This document shows positions 46,918 to 55,751 of a DNA stretch of 64,000 nucleotides, one piece after another. The notes beneath the pieces were generated by a model, which was not told the origin of the DNA, did no database searches, and saw nothing but the letters and a program-made list of their open reading frames with translations. Each line of letters opens with the position of its first letter. Position 1 is the first letter of the stretch. The translations under genes were made by a program, and so were the position numbers. Origin of the DNA: a bacterium (lineage in GTDB: Bacteria; BMS3Abin14); assembly GCA_020350725.1 (NCBI GenBank), contig CP070719.1, positions 2,057,855 to 2,121,854 on the forward strand, written 5' to 3'.

Positions 46918-47097
46918 ATGACCGCCAATCCATCGGCGTCTGTTTACAATTTCGGAGCCTCAATGTCCCCTGAAGAACTGCTCATCCGGGTGTATGAGCT
47001 CATCGATCACTGTTTTGCCAGCGGTTTGGACCTGGGCCAGGTGCTCGGGGAGGTCGAGGAGTTCATAGCCTCCGTGGAGAGGGAGCGTCGCGCCTGA
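46918..47097 (+). CDS. Small hypothetical protein
   Basis: 59 residues from ATG 46918, or 44 from ATG 46963, which has CGGAG 6 nt upstream and is the better-supported start. The shared part MSPEELLIRVYELIDHC and LGEVEEFIASVERERRA is helical with regular hydrophobic spacing. A near-consensus promoter precedes it. It converges on uvrA. No family recognised; it could be a small regulator or a spurious ORF. Confidence 0.4.
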   Translation: MTANPSASVYNFGASMSPEELLIRVYELIDHCFASGLDLGQVLGEVEEFIASVERERRA

Positions 47098-47194
47098 CGC
47101 ACCGGCCGACCAGGAGCCGGTCCCGGTCTTGCCCTCACGGCAGCGTCCAGGCACGCCCCCTCGGTCACTCATGCCTCACTACCGTGTCCCTTCT

Positions 47195-50050
47195 CTAATT
47201 TCCAACCTCCAATTTCCCATTCCCGTGCATCCTCCCCAGCACTTTCCTCAGGAACTGCCCGGTGTAGGACCCCTTCGCGTCCGCTACCTCCTCGGGCGTC
47301 CCGCTGGCGAAGAGATAGCCACCGGCGTCTCCCCCCTCCGGACCGAGGTCGACGACGTGATCGGCGCATTTGATGACCTCCATGTTGTGCTCGATGACGA
47401 TCACCGTGTTTCCCCTCTCCACCAGGTTGTCGAGGACGGAGAGGAGTTTTCGCACGTCGTCGAAGTGCAGGCCGGTGGTCGGTTCGTCCAGAATGTAGAG
47501 CGTCCGCCCGGTGTCCCTCTTCGACAGTTCCTTGGACAGTTTCACCCTCTGTGCCTCACCTCCCGACAGGGTGGTGGCGGGCTGACCGAGCCGGATGTAG
47601 CCCATCCCCACGTCCTGAAGGGTCCTCAGCCTTCTGGCTATGGCCGGGACGTTGGCGAACAGTTCCGCGGCCTGATTGACGGTTCTGTCCAGAACGCCGG
47701 CTATGCTGACCCCCTTGTAGGCGATCTCCAGGGTCTCCCGGTTGAACCTTCTTCCGCCGCACACTTCGCACGTCACGTGTATGTCGGGCAGAAAATGCAT
47801 CTCGATCCTCTTGACGCCGTCTCCCTGACATGCCTCGCAGCGTCCCCCCTTGACGTTGAAGCTGAACCGGCCGGGCCTGTAGCCTCGCACTCGGGACTCG
47901 GGAATCTGGGAAAACAGCTCGCGTATGGGTGTAAAGGCCCCTGTATAGGTGGCGGGATTGGACCTGGGAGTCCTGCCGATGGGAGACTGATCGATGTCGA
48001 TGACGCGGTCGATAAACTCCGCCCCGGTGATACCCTCGTGTTCGCCGGGCGGTTCGGCCATGGATGACTTCCGCCTCGCCAGGGCCCGGTACAGGGTGTC
48101 GATGACCAGGGACGACTTTCCGGATCCGGAAACGCCGGTCACGCACGTCAGGGTTCCCAGGGGGAACCGGACATCGATCCCCTTGAGGTTGTTGTGGCGC
48201 ACGCCCCTGATCTCAAGGGTTCCTTTGAGATTCGGCTGTCTGCGTCGGGCAGGTACCTCGATGGACAGTCTTCCGGAAAGGTATTTCCCCGTCAGGGATT
48301 CGGTGGACTTAAGAATGGTGGCCGGTTTCCCTTCGGCCACAACCTCCCCCCCCCGGATACCGGCCCCGGGACCCATGTCCAGGACATGGTCAGCCTTGCG
48401 TATGGTTTCCTCGTCGTGCTCCACCACCACCACCGTATTGCCCATGTCCCTCAGTTGGGTAAGTGTGCCGAGCAGCCTGGCGTTGTCCCTGGGGTGGAGG
48501 CCGATGCTGGGTTCGTCGAGGATATAAAGGACGCCCACGAGGCTGGAGCCGATCTGGGTAGCCAGCCGTATACGCTGTCCCTCACCTCCTGACAGGGTGG
48601 CCGACGGTCTGTTGAGGGTGAGGTATTCCAGGCCCACGTCCATGAGGAAATTGAGGCGCTCCTGGATCTCCTTTAGGATCCGGGAGGCGATGGACATCTC
48701 CCTTTCCCCGAGGTCAAGGTTTCGAAAGAAGCTGACGGCCTCTCCGATGGAGAGCTCGGTGGCTTCAAAGATGTTCCTCTCTCCCACCTTCACGTGCAGG
48801 CTTTCCCGGCGGAGCCTGGCACCCCCGCACTCGGAGCATGGCCTGTTCCCCATGTAGGCCTCGATCTCCTCGCGCACCGCATCGGACGTTGTCTCCATAT
48901 AGCGCCGTCTCAGATTGGGGATGACCCCCTCGAAGGGTTTGCGGGTTCTCCAGAGCTGGTTCTGGTCCTGGTACCTGATGGTGACCTCCTCGGACCCCGA
49001 CCCGTTCAGGATGACGTGCCTGATGACCTTGGGAAGCTCTTCGAAGGGTGTGTCGAGTTCGAATTGGAAGTGTTTGGAGAGGGATTCCAACAGCTGGAAA
49101 TAGAACATGCTGCTTCGCTTCCGCCAGGGAGCGATGGCTCCTTCCCTGATGGAGAGGGTGGGGTTGGGGACCACCAGTTCCGGATCGATGACGCTTGTCG
49201 TACCCAATCCGCTGCATTTGGGACAGGCCCCTGTGGGGTTGTTGAAGGAGAAGAAGCGCGGCGAGATCTCGGGATAGCTGATCCCGCACCTGGTGCACGC
49301 CAGGTTCTCCGAAAAGACCATCTCCTCTCCTTCCGGAAGAGAGACGTACAGGACCCCGTCGCCCATCCGGAGGGCCAGTTCAACGGAGTCCGCCATCCGG
49401 TTTCGAACCCCTTCCTTGCGGACGAGGCGGTCGACGACCAGTTCGATGTCGTGTTTCCTCTTGCGGTCCAGGACGATATCCTCGTCAAGGCTTCGGATCT
49501 CTCCGTCGACCCTGACGCGGAGAAAGCCCTGCCGCCGGAAGCTCTCCAGTTCTTTGCGGTATTCCCCCTTACGCCCCCTCACGATCGGGGCGAGTATGGT
49601 CATTCGAGTCCCTTCCTCCACGTCCATCAGGCTGTCGAGGATCTGCTCCGAAGTCTGGGCCTCGATCCGCTGGCCACAGGAGTAGCAGAAAGGGACACCG
49701 ATACGGGCGAACAGGAGTCTGAGGTAGTCATAGATCTCGGTCACCGTGCCGACGGTGGACCTGGGATTCTTGCTCACCGTCTTCTGTTCGATGGATATGG
49801 CGGGGGAGAGCCCTTCGATGGAGTCCACGTCCGGCTTTTCCATCTGCTCGAGGAACTGGCGGGCGTAGGCGGAGAGGGATTCCACATATCTGCGCTGGCC
49901 CTCAGCGTACAATGTGTCGAATGCGAGGGAGGACTTGCCTGATCCGGAAACCCCCGTGATGACAACGAGAGAGTCCCTCGGTATCTCCACCGTGATGTTC
50001 TTCAGGTTGTGCTCGCGTGCTCCCTTGATGAGGATCGAACGGGTTGCCAT
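47195..50050 (-). CDS. uvrA: Excinuclease ABC subunit A
   Basis: 951 residues. DNA damage recognition ATPase of nucleotide-excision repair. Both Walker A motifs ([20 protein letters not shown] and [18 protein letters not shown]) are present. Zinc modules [11 protein letters not shown]...CPKC and CEACQGDG...CEVC are intact, as are both ABC signatures ([29 protein letters not shown]). The last nine residues (GKLEVGN region) come from a heptamer array, so the tail is lineage-specific. Confidence 0.98.
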   Translation of the reverse strand: MATRSILIKGAREHNLKNITVEIPRDSLVVITGVSGSGKSSLAFDTLYAEGQRRYVESLSAYARQFLEQMEKPDVDSIEGLSPAISIEQKTVSKNPRSTVGTVTEIYDYLRLLFARIGVPFCYSCGQRIEAQTSEQILDSLMDVEEGTRMTILAPIVRGRKGEYRKELESFRRQGFLRVRVDGEIRSLDEDIVLDRKRKHDIELVVDRLVRKEGVRNRMADSVELALRMGDGVLYVSLPEGEEMVFSENLACTRCGISYPEISPRFFSFNNPTGACPKCSGLGTTSVIDPELVVPNPTLSIREGAIAPWRKRSSMFYFQLLESLSKHFQFELDTPFEELPKVIRHVILNGSGSEEVTIRYQDQNQLWRTRKPFEGVIPNLRRRYMETTSDAVREEIEAYMGNRPCSECGGARLRRESLHVKVGERNIFEATELSIGEAVSFFRNLDLGEREMSIASRILKEIQERLNFLMDVGLEYLTLNRPSATLSGGEGQRIRLATQIGSSLVGVLYILDEPSIGLHPRDNARLLGTLTQLRDMGNTVVVVEHDEETIRKADHVLDMGPGAGIRGGEVVAEGKPATILKSTESLTGKYLSGRLSIEVPARRRQPNLKGTLEIRGVRHNNLKGIDVRFPLGTLTCVTGVSGSGKSSLVIDTLYRALARRKSSMAEPPGEHEGITGAEFIDRVIDIDQSPIGRTPRSNPATYTGAFTPIRELFSQIPESRVRGYRPGRFSFNVKGGRCEACQGDGVKRIEMHFLPDIHVTCEVCGGRRFNRETLEIAYKGVSIAGVLDRTVNQAAELFANVPAIARRLRTLQDVGMGYIRLGQPATTLSGGEAQRVKLSKELSKRDTGRTLYILDEPTTGLHFDDVRKLLSVLDNLVERGNTVIVIEHNMEVIKCADHVVDLGPEGGDAGGYLFASGTPEEVADAKGSYTGQFLRKVLGRMHGNGKLEVGN
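47198..47226. repeat. Heptamer array at the uvrA 3' end
   Basis: The minus strand reads GGGAATG, GGAAATT, GGAGGTT, GGAAATT in 7-nt phase across the final uvrA codons and stop. No inverted partner is obvious downstream. Confidence 0.6.
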
Positions 50051-50381
50051 GTCCTTCCGGGACCTCCCTTCGGGTATTCATTCCGGCCCGCGGGCCAATC
50101 CTAAATGCTATCACAGGGTTTTAATGTTCCGAAAGCGAAAAAGGCAGGGATCGGAAATGTCCCATTGAAAGCCCCTTGAGAAGTATCCGGTCCCCTGCCT
50201 GGACAATGGGGATCGGATGAAGATCGGTTTACAGTTTATGGTTTAACGTTTACAGTTGAATCTCGCTTGATCTGGTGGTTACCAACGGAACCTGTTCCAA
50301 TCTTCATGTTGCAGGTTAAAATCAATTTCGTGGAACCTTTACCCTTTAACCTTTATCCTTTTCCCTTTAACCTCTATCTCT
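50051..50381. repeat. 331-bp uvrA-oppD gap with two heptamer arrays
   Basis: The first array (50227-50261) is GTTTACA, GTTTATG, GTTTAAC, GTTTACA, GTTGAAT. The second (50334-50381) is AACCTTT, ACCCTTT, AACCTTT, ATCCTTT, TCCCTTT and so on, and ends exactly at the oppD ATG. Unlike other loci these two are not inverted. A hairpin pairing GGCAGGGATCGG (near 50142) with CCGGTCCCCTGCC (near 50190) lies between uvrA and the arrays. Confidence 0.7.
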
Positions 50382-51368
50382 ATGACCGCACCCCTGCTCG
50401 AAGTCAGAGGCCTCACAACCGCCTTCCGGACGGAGGAGGGCGAAATCCGCGCCGTCGATGGGGTCTCCTTCGCCATCACCAGCGGTAAGATCCTGGGCCT
50501 GGTCGGGGAATCGGGCTGCGGCAAGAGCATGACGGCTCTGAGCATCATGCGCCTTGTTCCGCCGCCGGGACGGATCGTCTCGGGTCAGGTCCTGTTCCGG
50601 GGGAGGGATCTCCTGACTATGGGTGAAGCTGACATAAGGTCCCTGAGGGGGGACCGGATATCCATGGTCTTCCAGGAACCCATGAGCGCCCTCAATCCCG
50701 TCTTCTCCATCGGTGACCAGGTTGCAGAGGTCCTGCGCGTCCACCGGGGTCTGGACGGCAAGGAGGCCATGGGTGAGGCCGAGAGGCTGCTCGAAAGGGT
50801 GGGTATTCCCGATCCCGCCCGGAGGATAAGCGACTATCCCCATCAGATGTCGGGCGGCATGCAGCAGAGGGCGTTGATCGCCATGGCGGTCGCCTGCGAG
50901 CCCGAGGTCCTCCTCGCCGACGAGCCGACGACAGCTCTTGATGTGACGGTCCAGGCCCAGATCCTCAGGCTTGTTGAGGCGTTGATCAGCGAGGGGGAAC
51001 GGGGAGCGCTCCTGATCACCCACGACCTGGGGGTGGTGGCAGAGGTGGCCGACGCCGTCTGCGTCATGTACGCAGGGTCCGTGGTCGAGGCGGCCCCCGT
51101 CCAGGACCTGTTCGACGATCCGGGGCATCCGTATACCATCGGCCTTATCCAATCCCTGCCGACGCCCGGCCGGAGAAGCTTCCACGCCATCCCCGGCAAC
51201 GTGCCCGACCTGGCCGATCTGCCGGCCGGCTGTCGTTTCCACCCCCGATGCCCCAGGGCCCAGAAGATCTGTTCGGAGAGAGAACCCGACCTTGACGGGA
51301 CTGCGGGGAGACTCGTGAGGTGTTTCTATCCCGGCAGGGAACATGCCGCCATGAAAAGGATGATCTGA
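50382..51368 (+). CDS. oppD: Oligopeptide/dipeptide ABC transporter ATPase (OppD/DppD type)
   Basis: 328 residues. Walker A GESGCGKSMT, signature MSGGMQQRALIAMA, Walker B VLLADEPTTALDVTVQAQ. The C-terminal oligo_HPY region has LPAGCRFHPRCPRAQKIC with the cysteines that bind an iron-sulfur cluster in such proteins. There is no SD; a pyrimidine heptamer array abuts the ATG. No permease or binding protein is nearby. Confidence 0.9.
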   Translation: MTAPLLEVRGLTTAFRTEEGEIRAVDGVSFAITSGKILGLVGESGCGKSMTALSIMRLVPPPGRIVSGQVLFRGRDLLTMGEADIRSLRGDRISMVFQEPMSALNPVFSIGDQVAEVLRVHRGLDGKEAMGEAERLLERVGIPDPARRISDYPHQMSGGMQQRALIAMAVACEPEVLLADEPTTALDVTVQAQILRLVEALISEGERGALLITHDLGVVAEVADAVCVMYAGSVVEAAPVQDLFDDPGHPYTIGLIQSLPTPGRRSFHAIPGNVPDLADLPAGCRFHPRCPRAQKICSEREPDLDGTAGRLVRCFYPGREHAAMKRMI

Positions 51369-51370
51369 AG

Positions 51371-52336
51371 GTGCCGTTACCTGAGCTGTTAACCGTCGAG
51401 GGACTCTCGAAGGTCTTCCCCGTCAAGGGAGGAGTGTTCGGCAAGATCGTGGGGGGGATCAGGGCCGTCGACGACGTTTCCTTCCGGATCATGAAGGGAG
51501 AGGTCTTCGGCATGGTGGGTGAATCCGGGTGCGGGAAAACGACCCTCGGCAGGATGATCCTCGGCCTCCTCCCAGCCAGTTCAGGCAGAGTGATATTCGA
51601 CGGGGATGAGATCACCTCCCTGGACCGGGCGGAGATGAGACCTTTCCGGCGCAGGATGCAGATCATATTTCAGGATCCCGTCGGTTCCCTCAACCCCAGG
51701 AAGACGGTGGGCTCCATTGTCGGTGAACCCCTTCGGGTTGCCCGGAGAAGCGGTGAGTCGGTCCCGGCGGAAGTGGAGGAGATTCTCAGGACCGTCGGTC
51801 TCCCGGAGGGGAGCGCTCACAGGTATCCCCACGAGTTCTCGGGCGGTCAGAGGCAACGCATCGGTATCGCCAGGGCCCTCATTCTGAGGCCCGATTTTCT
51901 CCTCGCCGATGAGCCGGTTTCTGCCCTGGACGTCTCCATCCAGGCACAGATCCTGACCCTCCTCGTGGATCTGAAAACCCGTTTTTCCCTGACCATGATG
52001 TTCATTTCACACGATCTGAGGGTTGTGCGCAGCCTCTGCGACAGGGTCGGGGTGATGTATCTTGGCCGCCTTGTTGAGGTCGGTGCCGCGGAGGAGTTAT
52101 ACTCCCGTCCCATGCATCCCTACACGGAGGCCCTCATTGAGGCCATTCCCGAACCCGACCCCTCCATCCGGAGGAGGAGCGAGGGTGCCGAGGGGGAGAT
52201 GCCGAGTCCGTCGGATCCACCGCCGGGCTGTCACTTCCACACACGATGCCCCCTGAGGATCGACCGCTGTTTCCACGAGATCCCGGCCCTCACCCCAAGG
52301 GGGGAGGGCCGGCTGGCGGCGTGCCATGTGAGATGA
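51371..52336 (+). CDS. oppF: Oligopeptide/dipeptide ABC transporter ATPase (OppF/DppF type)
   Basis: 321 residues from GTG 51371, 2 nt after the oppD stop. Walker A GESGCGKTTLGRMILGL, signature FSGGQRQRIGIARALI, Walker B FLLADEPVSALDVSIQAQ, and the C-terminal PGCHFHTRCPLRIDRC cysteine motif. It forms the ATPase heterodimer with OppD. Membrane and binding subunits must be encoded elsewhere. Confidence 0.9.
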   Translation: MPLPELLTVEGLSKVFPVKGGVFGKIVGGIRAVDDVSFRIMKGEVFGMVGESGCGKTTLGRMILGLLPASSGRVIFDGDEITSLDRAEMRPFRRRMQIIFQDPVGSLNPRKTVGSIVGEPLRVARRSGESVPAEVEEILRTVGLPEGSAHRYPHEFSGGQRQRIGIARALILRPDFLLADEPVSALDVSIQAQILTLLVDLKTRFSLTMMFISHDLRVVRSLCDRVGVMYLGRLVEVGAAEELYSRPMHPYTEALIEAIPEPDPSIRRRSEGAEGEMPSPSDPPPGCHFHTRCPLRIDRCFHEIPALTPRGEGRLAACHVR

Positions 52337-52349
52337 AGTGATGAAACAG

Positions 52350-52469
52350 GGGGAAAGGTTAAAGGAGAAAGGGGAAAGTTACAGCGCGATCGATCCAGTC
52401 AGCGGACTTTCCCGATACTTCATTGAAAACCCGTTACAGAGCCCTTTCCCCTTTCCCCTTTCCCCTTTT
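52350..52469. repeat. Inverted heptamer-array element 13 (GGGGAAA word)
   Basis: The left arm (52350-52384) is GGGGAAA, GGTTAAA, GGAGAAA, GGGGAAA, GTTACAG. The right arm (52442-52469) is CCCTTTC three times and CCCTTTT. The arms are reverse complements with a core of about 57 bp. The arms begin 13 nt after the oppF stop and end 9 nt before the hemW ATG, which has no SD. Confidence 0.85.
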
Positions 52470-52478
52470 TAAAATAGC

Positions 52479-53606
52479 ATGATCTACCTCCCCGAACCGT
52501 TGGCCGGCTGCGCTGTCTACATCCACATACCCTTCTGCGCAAACCTCTGCCCCTACTGTCACTTCTACCGCCGGGCGCCGGATGACGGGATGGGAAGGAA
52601 TTATCTCAAAGCTCTCGTGTCGGAGATGGACTCCCTGGCGGGGGTGCTTTCGGCCTGTGCTGTGAGGACCGTTTACGTCGGGGGAGGGACACCCACCCTC
52701 ATGCCTCCCTCCTTCTACCGCAGCCTGTTCGAGGAGATGGGCAGGCGTTCGGATATGGGCGGTCTCATCGAGGCCACCCTCGAGACAGACGGGAGAATCA
52801 GCGAGGATGCCCTGAGAGGTTATGCCGGTGCGGGTTTCAACCGGATCAGCATCGGGGTGAAGGCTTTGAGCCCCTTTCACCGGAGAGTCCTTGGAGTCGA
52901 TCCAGGCATCGAGAGCATTACCGGGTTCGTCAGCCGGGCCAGGGAAGCGGGATTCAGCTCCGTGAGCTGTGACCTTATGTACGGGTTCGAGGGTCAGCGA
53001 AGGGAAGATCTCCTGGTAGACCTTCAGGCACTCGCTGTGGCCGGTGCGGACCACCTATCCCTTTACGCCCTGGAGCAGAGGGAGCACGCGGGACCGAGGG
53101 AGGACCACGGGGATGAGACGGCCAGGATGTACAGGGTCCTGCGCCGGCGCCTCATCGCCGAGGGTTACCGACAATATGAGATATCGAATTTCTCAAGGGA
53201 GGGGCACGAATGCCTTCATAATTTGAACTACTGGTGCGACGGGGATTACATAGGGCTGGGCCCTTCCGCCCACAGCGCCATGTCCGGGGGCGGTATCAGG
53301 AAGCGGTGGTGCAACCCTGCTGACCTCGACGCCTACATCGCCGACCCGGCGGCATGCCGTTTGGATCTCTCCTCCCAAGGCCCCGAGGCAGCGCCCAGGG
53401 AAGCGCTCATGATGGCCCTCCGGCTGACTCAGGGCGTGAATTCCCACAAATTTACTGCGAGATACGGAGTGGCTCCAACAACTGTTCTGGGACCCGCTCT
53501 CAGGGAATTTGAGGATTGCGGATTGATAAAAACGAGCCAGGGAAGGATTCGCCTGACCACCAGGGGGATCCTACTGTCAAATGAGCTCTTTGTCCGTCTC
53601 CTCTGA
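52479..53606 (+). CDS. hemW: HemW-like radical SAM protein (HemN family)
   Basis: 375 residues. YIHIPFCANLCPYCHFYR holds the CX3CX2C iron-sulfur motif, with His in place of the usual Asp after the third Cys. VYVGGGTPTLMP, RISIGVKALS (Gln of the usual GVQS changed to Lys) and YEISNFSREGHECLHNLNYW are HemW landmarks. HemW is a haem chaperone rather than a coproporphyrinogen oxidase. Placement before hrcA-grpE-dnaJ is classical. No SD precedes the ATG. Confidence 0.85.
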   Translation: MIYLPEPLAGCAVYIHIPFCANLCPYCHFYRRAPDDGMGRNYLKALVSEMDSLAGVLSACAVRTVYVGGGTPTLMPPSFYRSLFEEMGRRSDMGGLIEATLETDGRISEDALRGYAGAGFNRISIGVKALSPFHRRVLGVDPGIESITGFVSRAREAGFSSVSCDLMYGFEGQRREDLLVDLQALAVAGADHLSLYALEQREHAGPREDHGDETARMYRVLRRRLIAEGYRQYEISNFSREGHECLHNLNYWCDGDYIGLGPSAHSAMSGGGIRKRWCNPADLDAYIADPAACRLDLSSQGPEAAPREALMMALRLTQGVNSHKFTARYGVAPTTVLGPALREFEDCGLIKTSQGRIRLTTRGILLSNELFVRLL

Positions 53607-53698
53607 CCGGGAACCGTGAACTGTAAGCTGTATTTTAACCCCTTGCCCAAAATGGCCTCTCTGGTTAACTTACCAGTGATCGCGGGGAGGCGCTCGCC

Positions 53699-53728
53699 GC
53701 CCGCCCGGGAAGGGTCCCGGAGGCGGGC
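53699..53728 (+). other. Strong hairpin between hemW and hrcA
   Basis: GCCCGCC-CGGGA pairs with TCCCG-GA-GGCGGGC around AGGG: 12 bp with a 2-nt bulge. No T-tract, so termination is doubtful. No CIRCE inverted repeat (TTAGCACTC-N9-GAGTGCTAA) is seen in the 231-bp gap. Confidence 0.5.
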
Positions 53729-53837
53729 ATGGTGAGGGCCAGAATTGAGTCCCACGCGGAAAACGGCGATGTGAAGGAGACATGTTCCAGGAAAATGGTA
53801 AATCCTGTTCCGGCCTTGATGGCCAGAGATCGAGATC

Positions 53838-54884
53838 GTGGATGAGAAGCTGACACAGGAGCGCCATCGCAACGTTCTGATGGCTGTCATCCACACCTAT
53901 ATCGCCGCCGCCGAACCGGTGGGGTCAAAGACCGTCGCGGACAGGTATCAGTTCGGTCTCAGCCCGGCCACGATCCGCCACGTCATGGCCGAACTCGAGG
54001 AGGCCGGTTTTCTCGCCCAGCCGCACACTTCGGCCGGCCGGATCCCCACGGAGAAGGCCTACCGTTTCTATGTCGATCTCATAAAGAGCGCCCAGGAGGT
54101 CTCGGATATGCAGGTGAATCGGTTCCGGGATGCCCTGATGGACCATAGCGGCGGGGTGGAGGGACTCCTGCGCAAAACGTCGAAGATGCTGTCGAATTTC
54201 TCCCACTATACCGGGATCGCCCTGCCGCCCGGACAGCGGCGAAGCGTGTTCAGGAGGGTCAGCTTTGTCAGGATCGGACCCGGGACGATCCTCGCCGTTC
54301 TCGTCTCGCTCTCGGGCGTCACCCAGAACCGACTGGTAAAGCACGGTGAGGATTTCAGCCAGGACGCCCTCGACAGCATGTCACGCTTCCTCACCGATCG
54401 CTTCAGGGGAATGGGGCTCGAGGATATGAGGCGACAGTTGGTGGGTGATATCAGGAAGGACAGGGAGAATTTCGACCGAACCATGACCGTGGCCCTCCAG
54501 TTGGCCGAGCATCTCTTCGAAGAGGACGAAACCGAGGACATCTATGTGGAGGGAAGCTCGAATATCCTTGACCTTCCCGAGTTCTCCCAGAACCTCAAGA
54601 AAATGAGGCACCTCCTCCAGACGCTCGAGGAGAAGAAAAACCTCCTCGTTCTTCTGGACGAGACGATCAAATCAGAGGGTCTGACAGTCCTCATCGGTTC
54701 TGAGATGGGGATTGAGAGGATGCGCGACATCAGTCTCGTGGTGTCACGGTACGGCCGTGGTGACGTCCCGCTGGGGACGGTCGGCATCATCGGTCCGTTG
54801 CGCATGGACTACTCGCAGGTGATCCCTCTGGTTGCCTCGGCGGCGAACGCGGTCAGTGAGAGCCTGTCGTTATCGGAGCTCTGA
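53838..54884 (+). CDS. hrcA: Heat-inducible transcription repressor HrcA
   Basis: 348 residues. The winged helix is at 1-75 (TYIAAAEPVGSKTVADRY, LSPATIRHVMAELEEAGFLAQPHTSAGRIPTEKAYRFYVD). The dimerisation domain follows, with IGSEMGIERMRDISLV and GTVGIIGPLRMDYSQVIPLV. It represses chaperone genes through CIRCE sites and is folded with help from GroEL. GTG start. Confidence 0.96.
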   Translation: MDEKLTQERHRNVLMAVIHTYIAAAEPVGSKTVADRYQFGLSPATIRHVMAELEEAGFLAQPHTSAGRIPTEKAYRFYVDLIKSAQEVSDMQVNRFRDALMDHSGGVEGLLRKTSKMLSNFSHYTGIALPPGQRRSVFRRVSFVRIGPGTILAVLVSLSGVTQNRLVKHGEDFSQDALDSMSRFLTDRFRGMGLEDMRRQLVGDIRKDRENFDRTMTVALQLAEHLFEEDETEDIYVEGSSNILDLPEFSQNLKKMRHLLQTLEEKKNLLVLLDETIKSEGLTVLIGSEMGIERMRDISLVVSRYGRGDVPLGTVGIIGPLRMDYSQVIPLVASAANAVSESLSLSEL

Positions 54885-55124
54885 CGGTCCTATGGGCGAT
54901 CGGAGCGAGGGAACAGGCGGTCGGAACCCGGCGAAGATCGGGACAGGGCCGAATCCACGGGACCGGAGAGTTTTCCCTGAACCGACTGCCGTGGACTAAG
55001 GGATCCGCAGGGTAATCCGCAGGCGAATGTGAAGCTGCGGGCTGCGCACCCTCTGGGTACATTGGTTTTCAAGAGGATGGACCGGGGTAATTGTTTAAAA
55101 CAGGTCACAAGCGGAGGAACGGAT
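54885..55124 (+). other. 240-bp untranslated stretch between hrcA and grpE
   Basis: Long for an operon gap. It holds a tandem 9-mer (ATCCGCAGG twice near 55010), several GC-rich inverted segments and no convincing ORF. I do not recognise RNase P, tmRNA or 6S RNA in it. It could be a leader or processed RNA. Confidence 0.35.
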
Positions 55125-55751
55125 TTGAGCGGAAGAAAAAGGGATATCTCAACCGGTGCAAAGGATCTCGATAAGGATAGTAAAAACCGCACGGAGATCG
55201 TCATCGATGAGGGCAATGGAGGAGGTCAGGAAGGAACGGCCGCTGAGGGCAGCGTGACCATTCCCCTGGCGGAATACGAGGGACTCAGGGCTGCTGTTGA
55301 AGACCTCAAAGACAAGTATCTGCGTGTGGCGGCTGATTTCGATAATTTTCGCAAGCGCATGGAGAGGGAGAGGGAGGATATCATCTGTTATGCCAACGAG
55401 AGGCTCATCTCAGACCTTCTTCCCATCCTGGACAACCTGGATCGGGCGCTGGAATCGGCCGGCGGTGAGCTGAAGGAACAGGGGATCCTCGAGGGAGTGC
55501 GGATGATCTCGGGACAACTCCACGGCATCCTGGAACGGTGCGGCCTCGAACCGGTCCCAGGCATCGGTGAACCGTTCGATCCTTCCCATCACGAAGCGGT
55601 GGGAGTCCTTCCTTCAGGTGAGCACAAAGAGGGTACCGTGATCGCCGAGCTGCAGAGGGGGTACAAGCTCAAGGGCAAGGTCGTTCGGGCGTCAATGGTC
55701 CACGTCGCCGGTGACGGTAATGGCGATGCCGGAAAGGACGGCGACCGATAG
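55125..55751 (+). CDS. grpE: Nucleotide exchange factor GrpE
   Basis: 208 residues from TTG 55125, chosen because GGAGG lies 7 nt upstream; ATGs at 55029 and 55077 lack an SD and would give atypical leaders. The coiled-coil region LAEYEGLRAAVEDLKDKYLR and RVAADFDNFRKRMERERED is diagnostic. The beta-wing has FDPSHHEAVGVLPSG. Co-chaperone of DnaK. It ends at the base before the dnaJ ATG. Confidence 0.93.
   Translation: MSGRKRDISTGAKDLDKDSKNRTEIVIDEGNGGGQEGTAAEGSVTIPLAEYEGLRAAVEDLKDKYLRVAADFDNFRKRMEREREDIICYANERLISDLLPILDNLDRALESAGGELKEQGILEGVRMISGQLHGILERCGLEPVPGIGEPFDPSHHEAVGVLPSGEHKEGTVIAELQRGYKLKGKVVRASMVHVAGDGNGDAGKDGDR

Noticed and set aside
50051-50130. LexA box upstream of uvrA
   Set aside because: CCTGTGATAGCATTTAGG has one half resembling CTGT but no symmetric partner.
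53607-53837. CIRCE operator upstream of hrcA
   Set aside because: No TTAGCACTC/GAGTGCTAA inverted repeat is present; only an unrelated GC-rich hairpin is seen.
54885-55124. RNase P RNA, tmRNA or 6S RNA
   Set aside because: I could not find their conserved core motifs, such as the GAGGAAAGUCC-type helix of RNase P.
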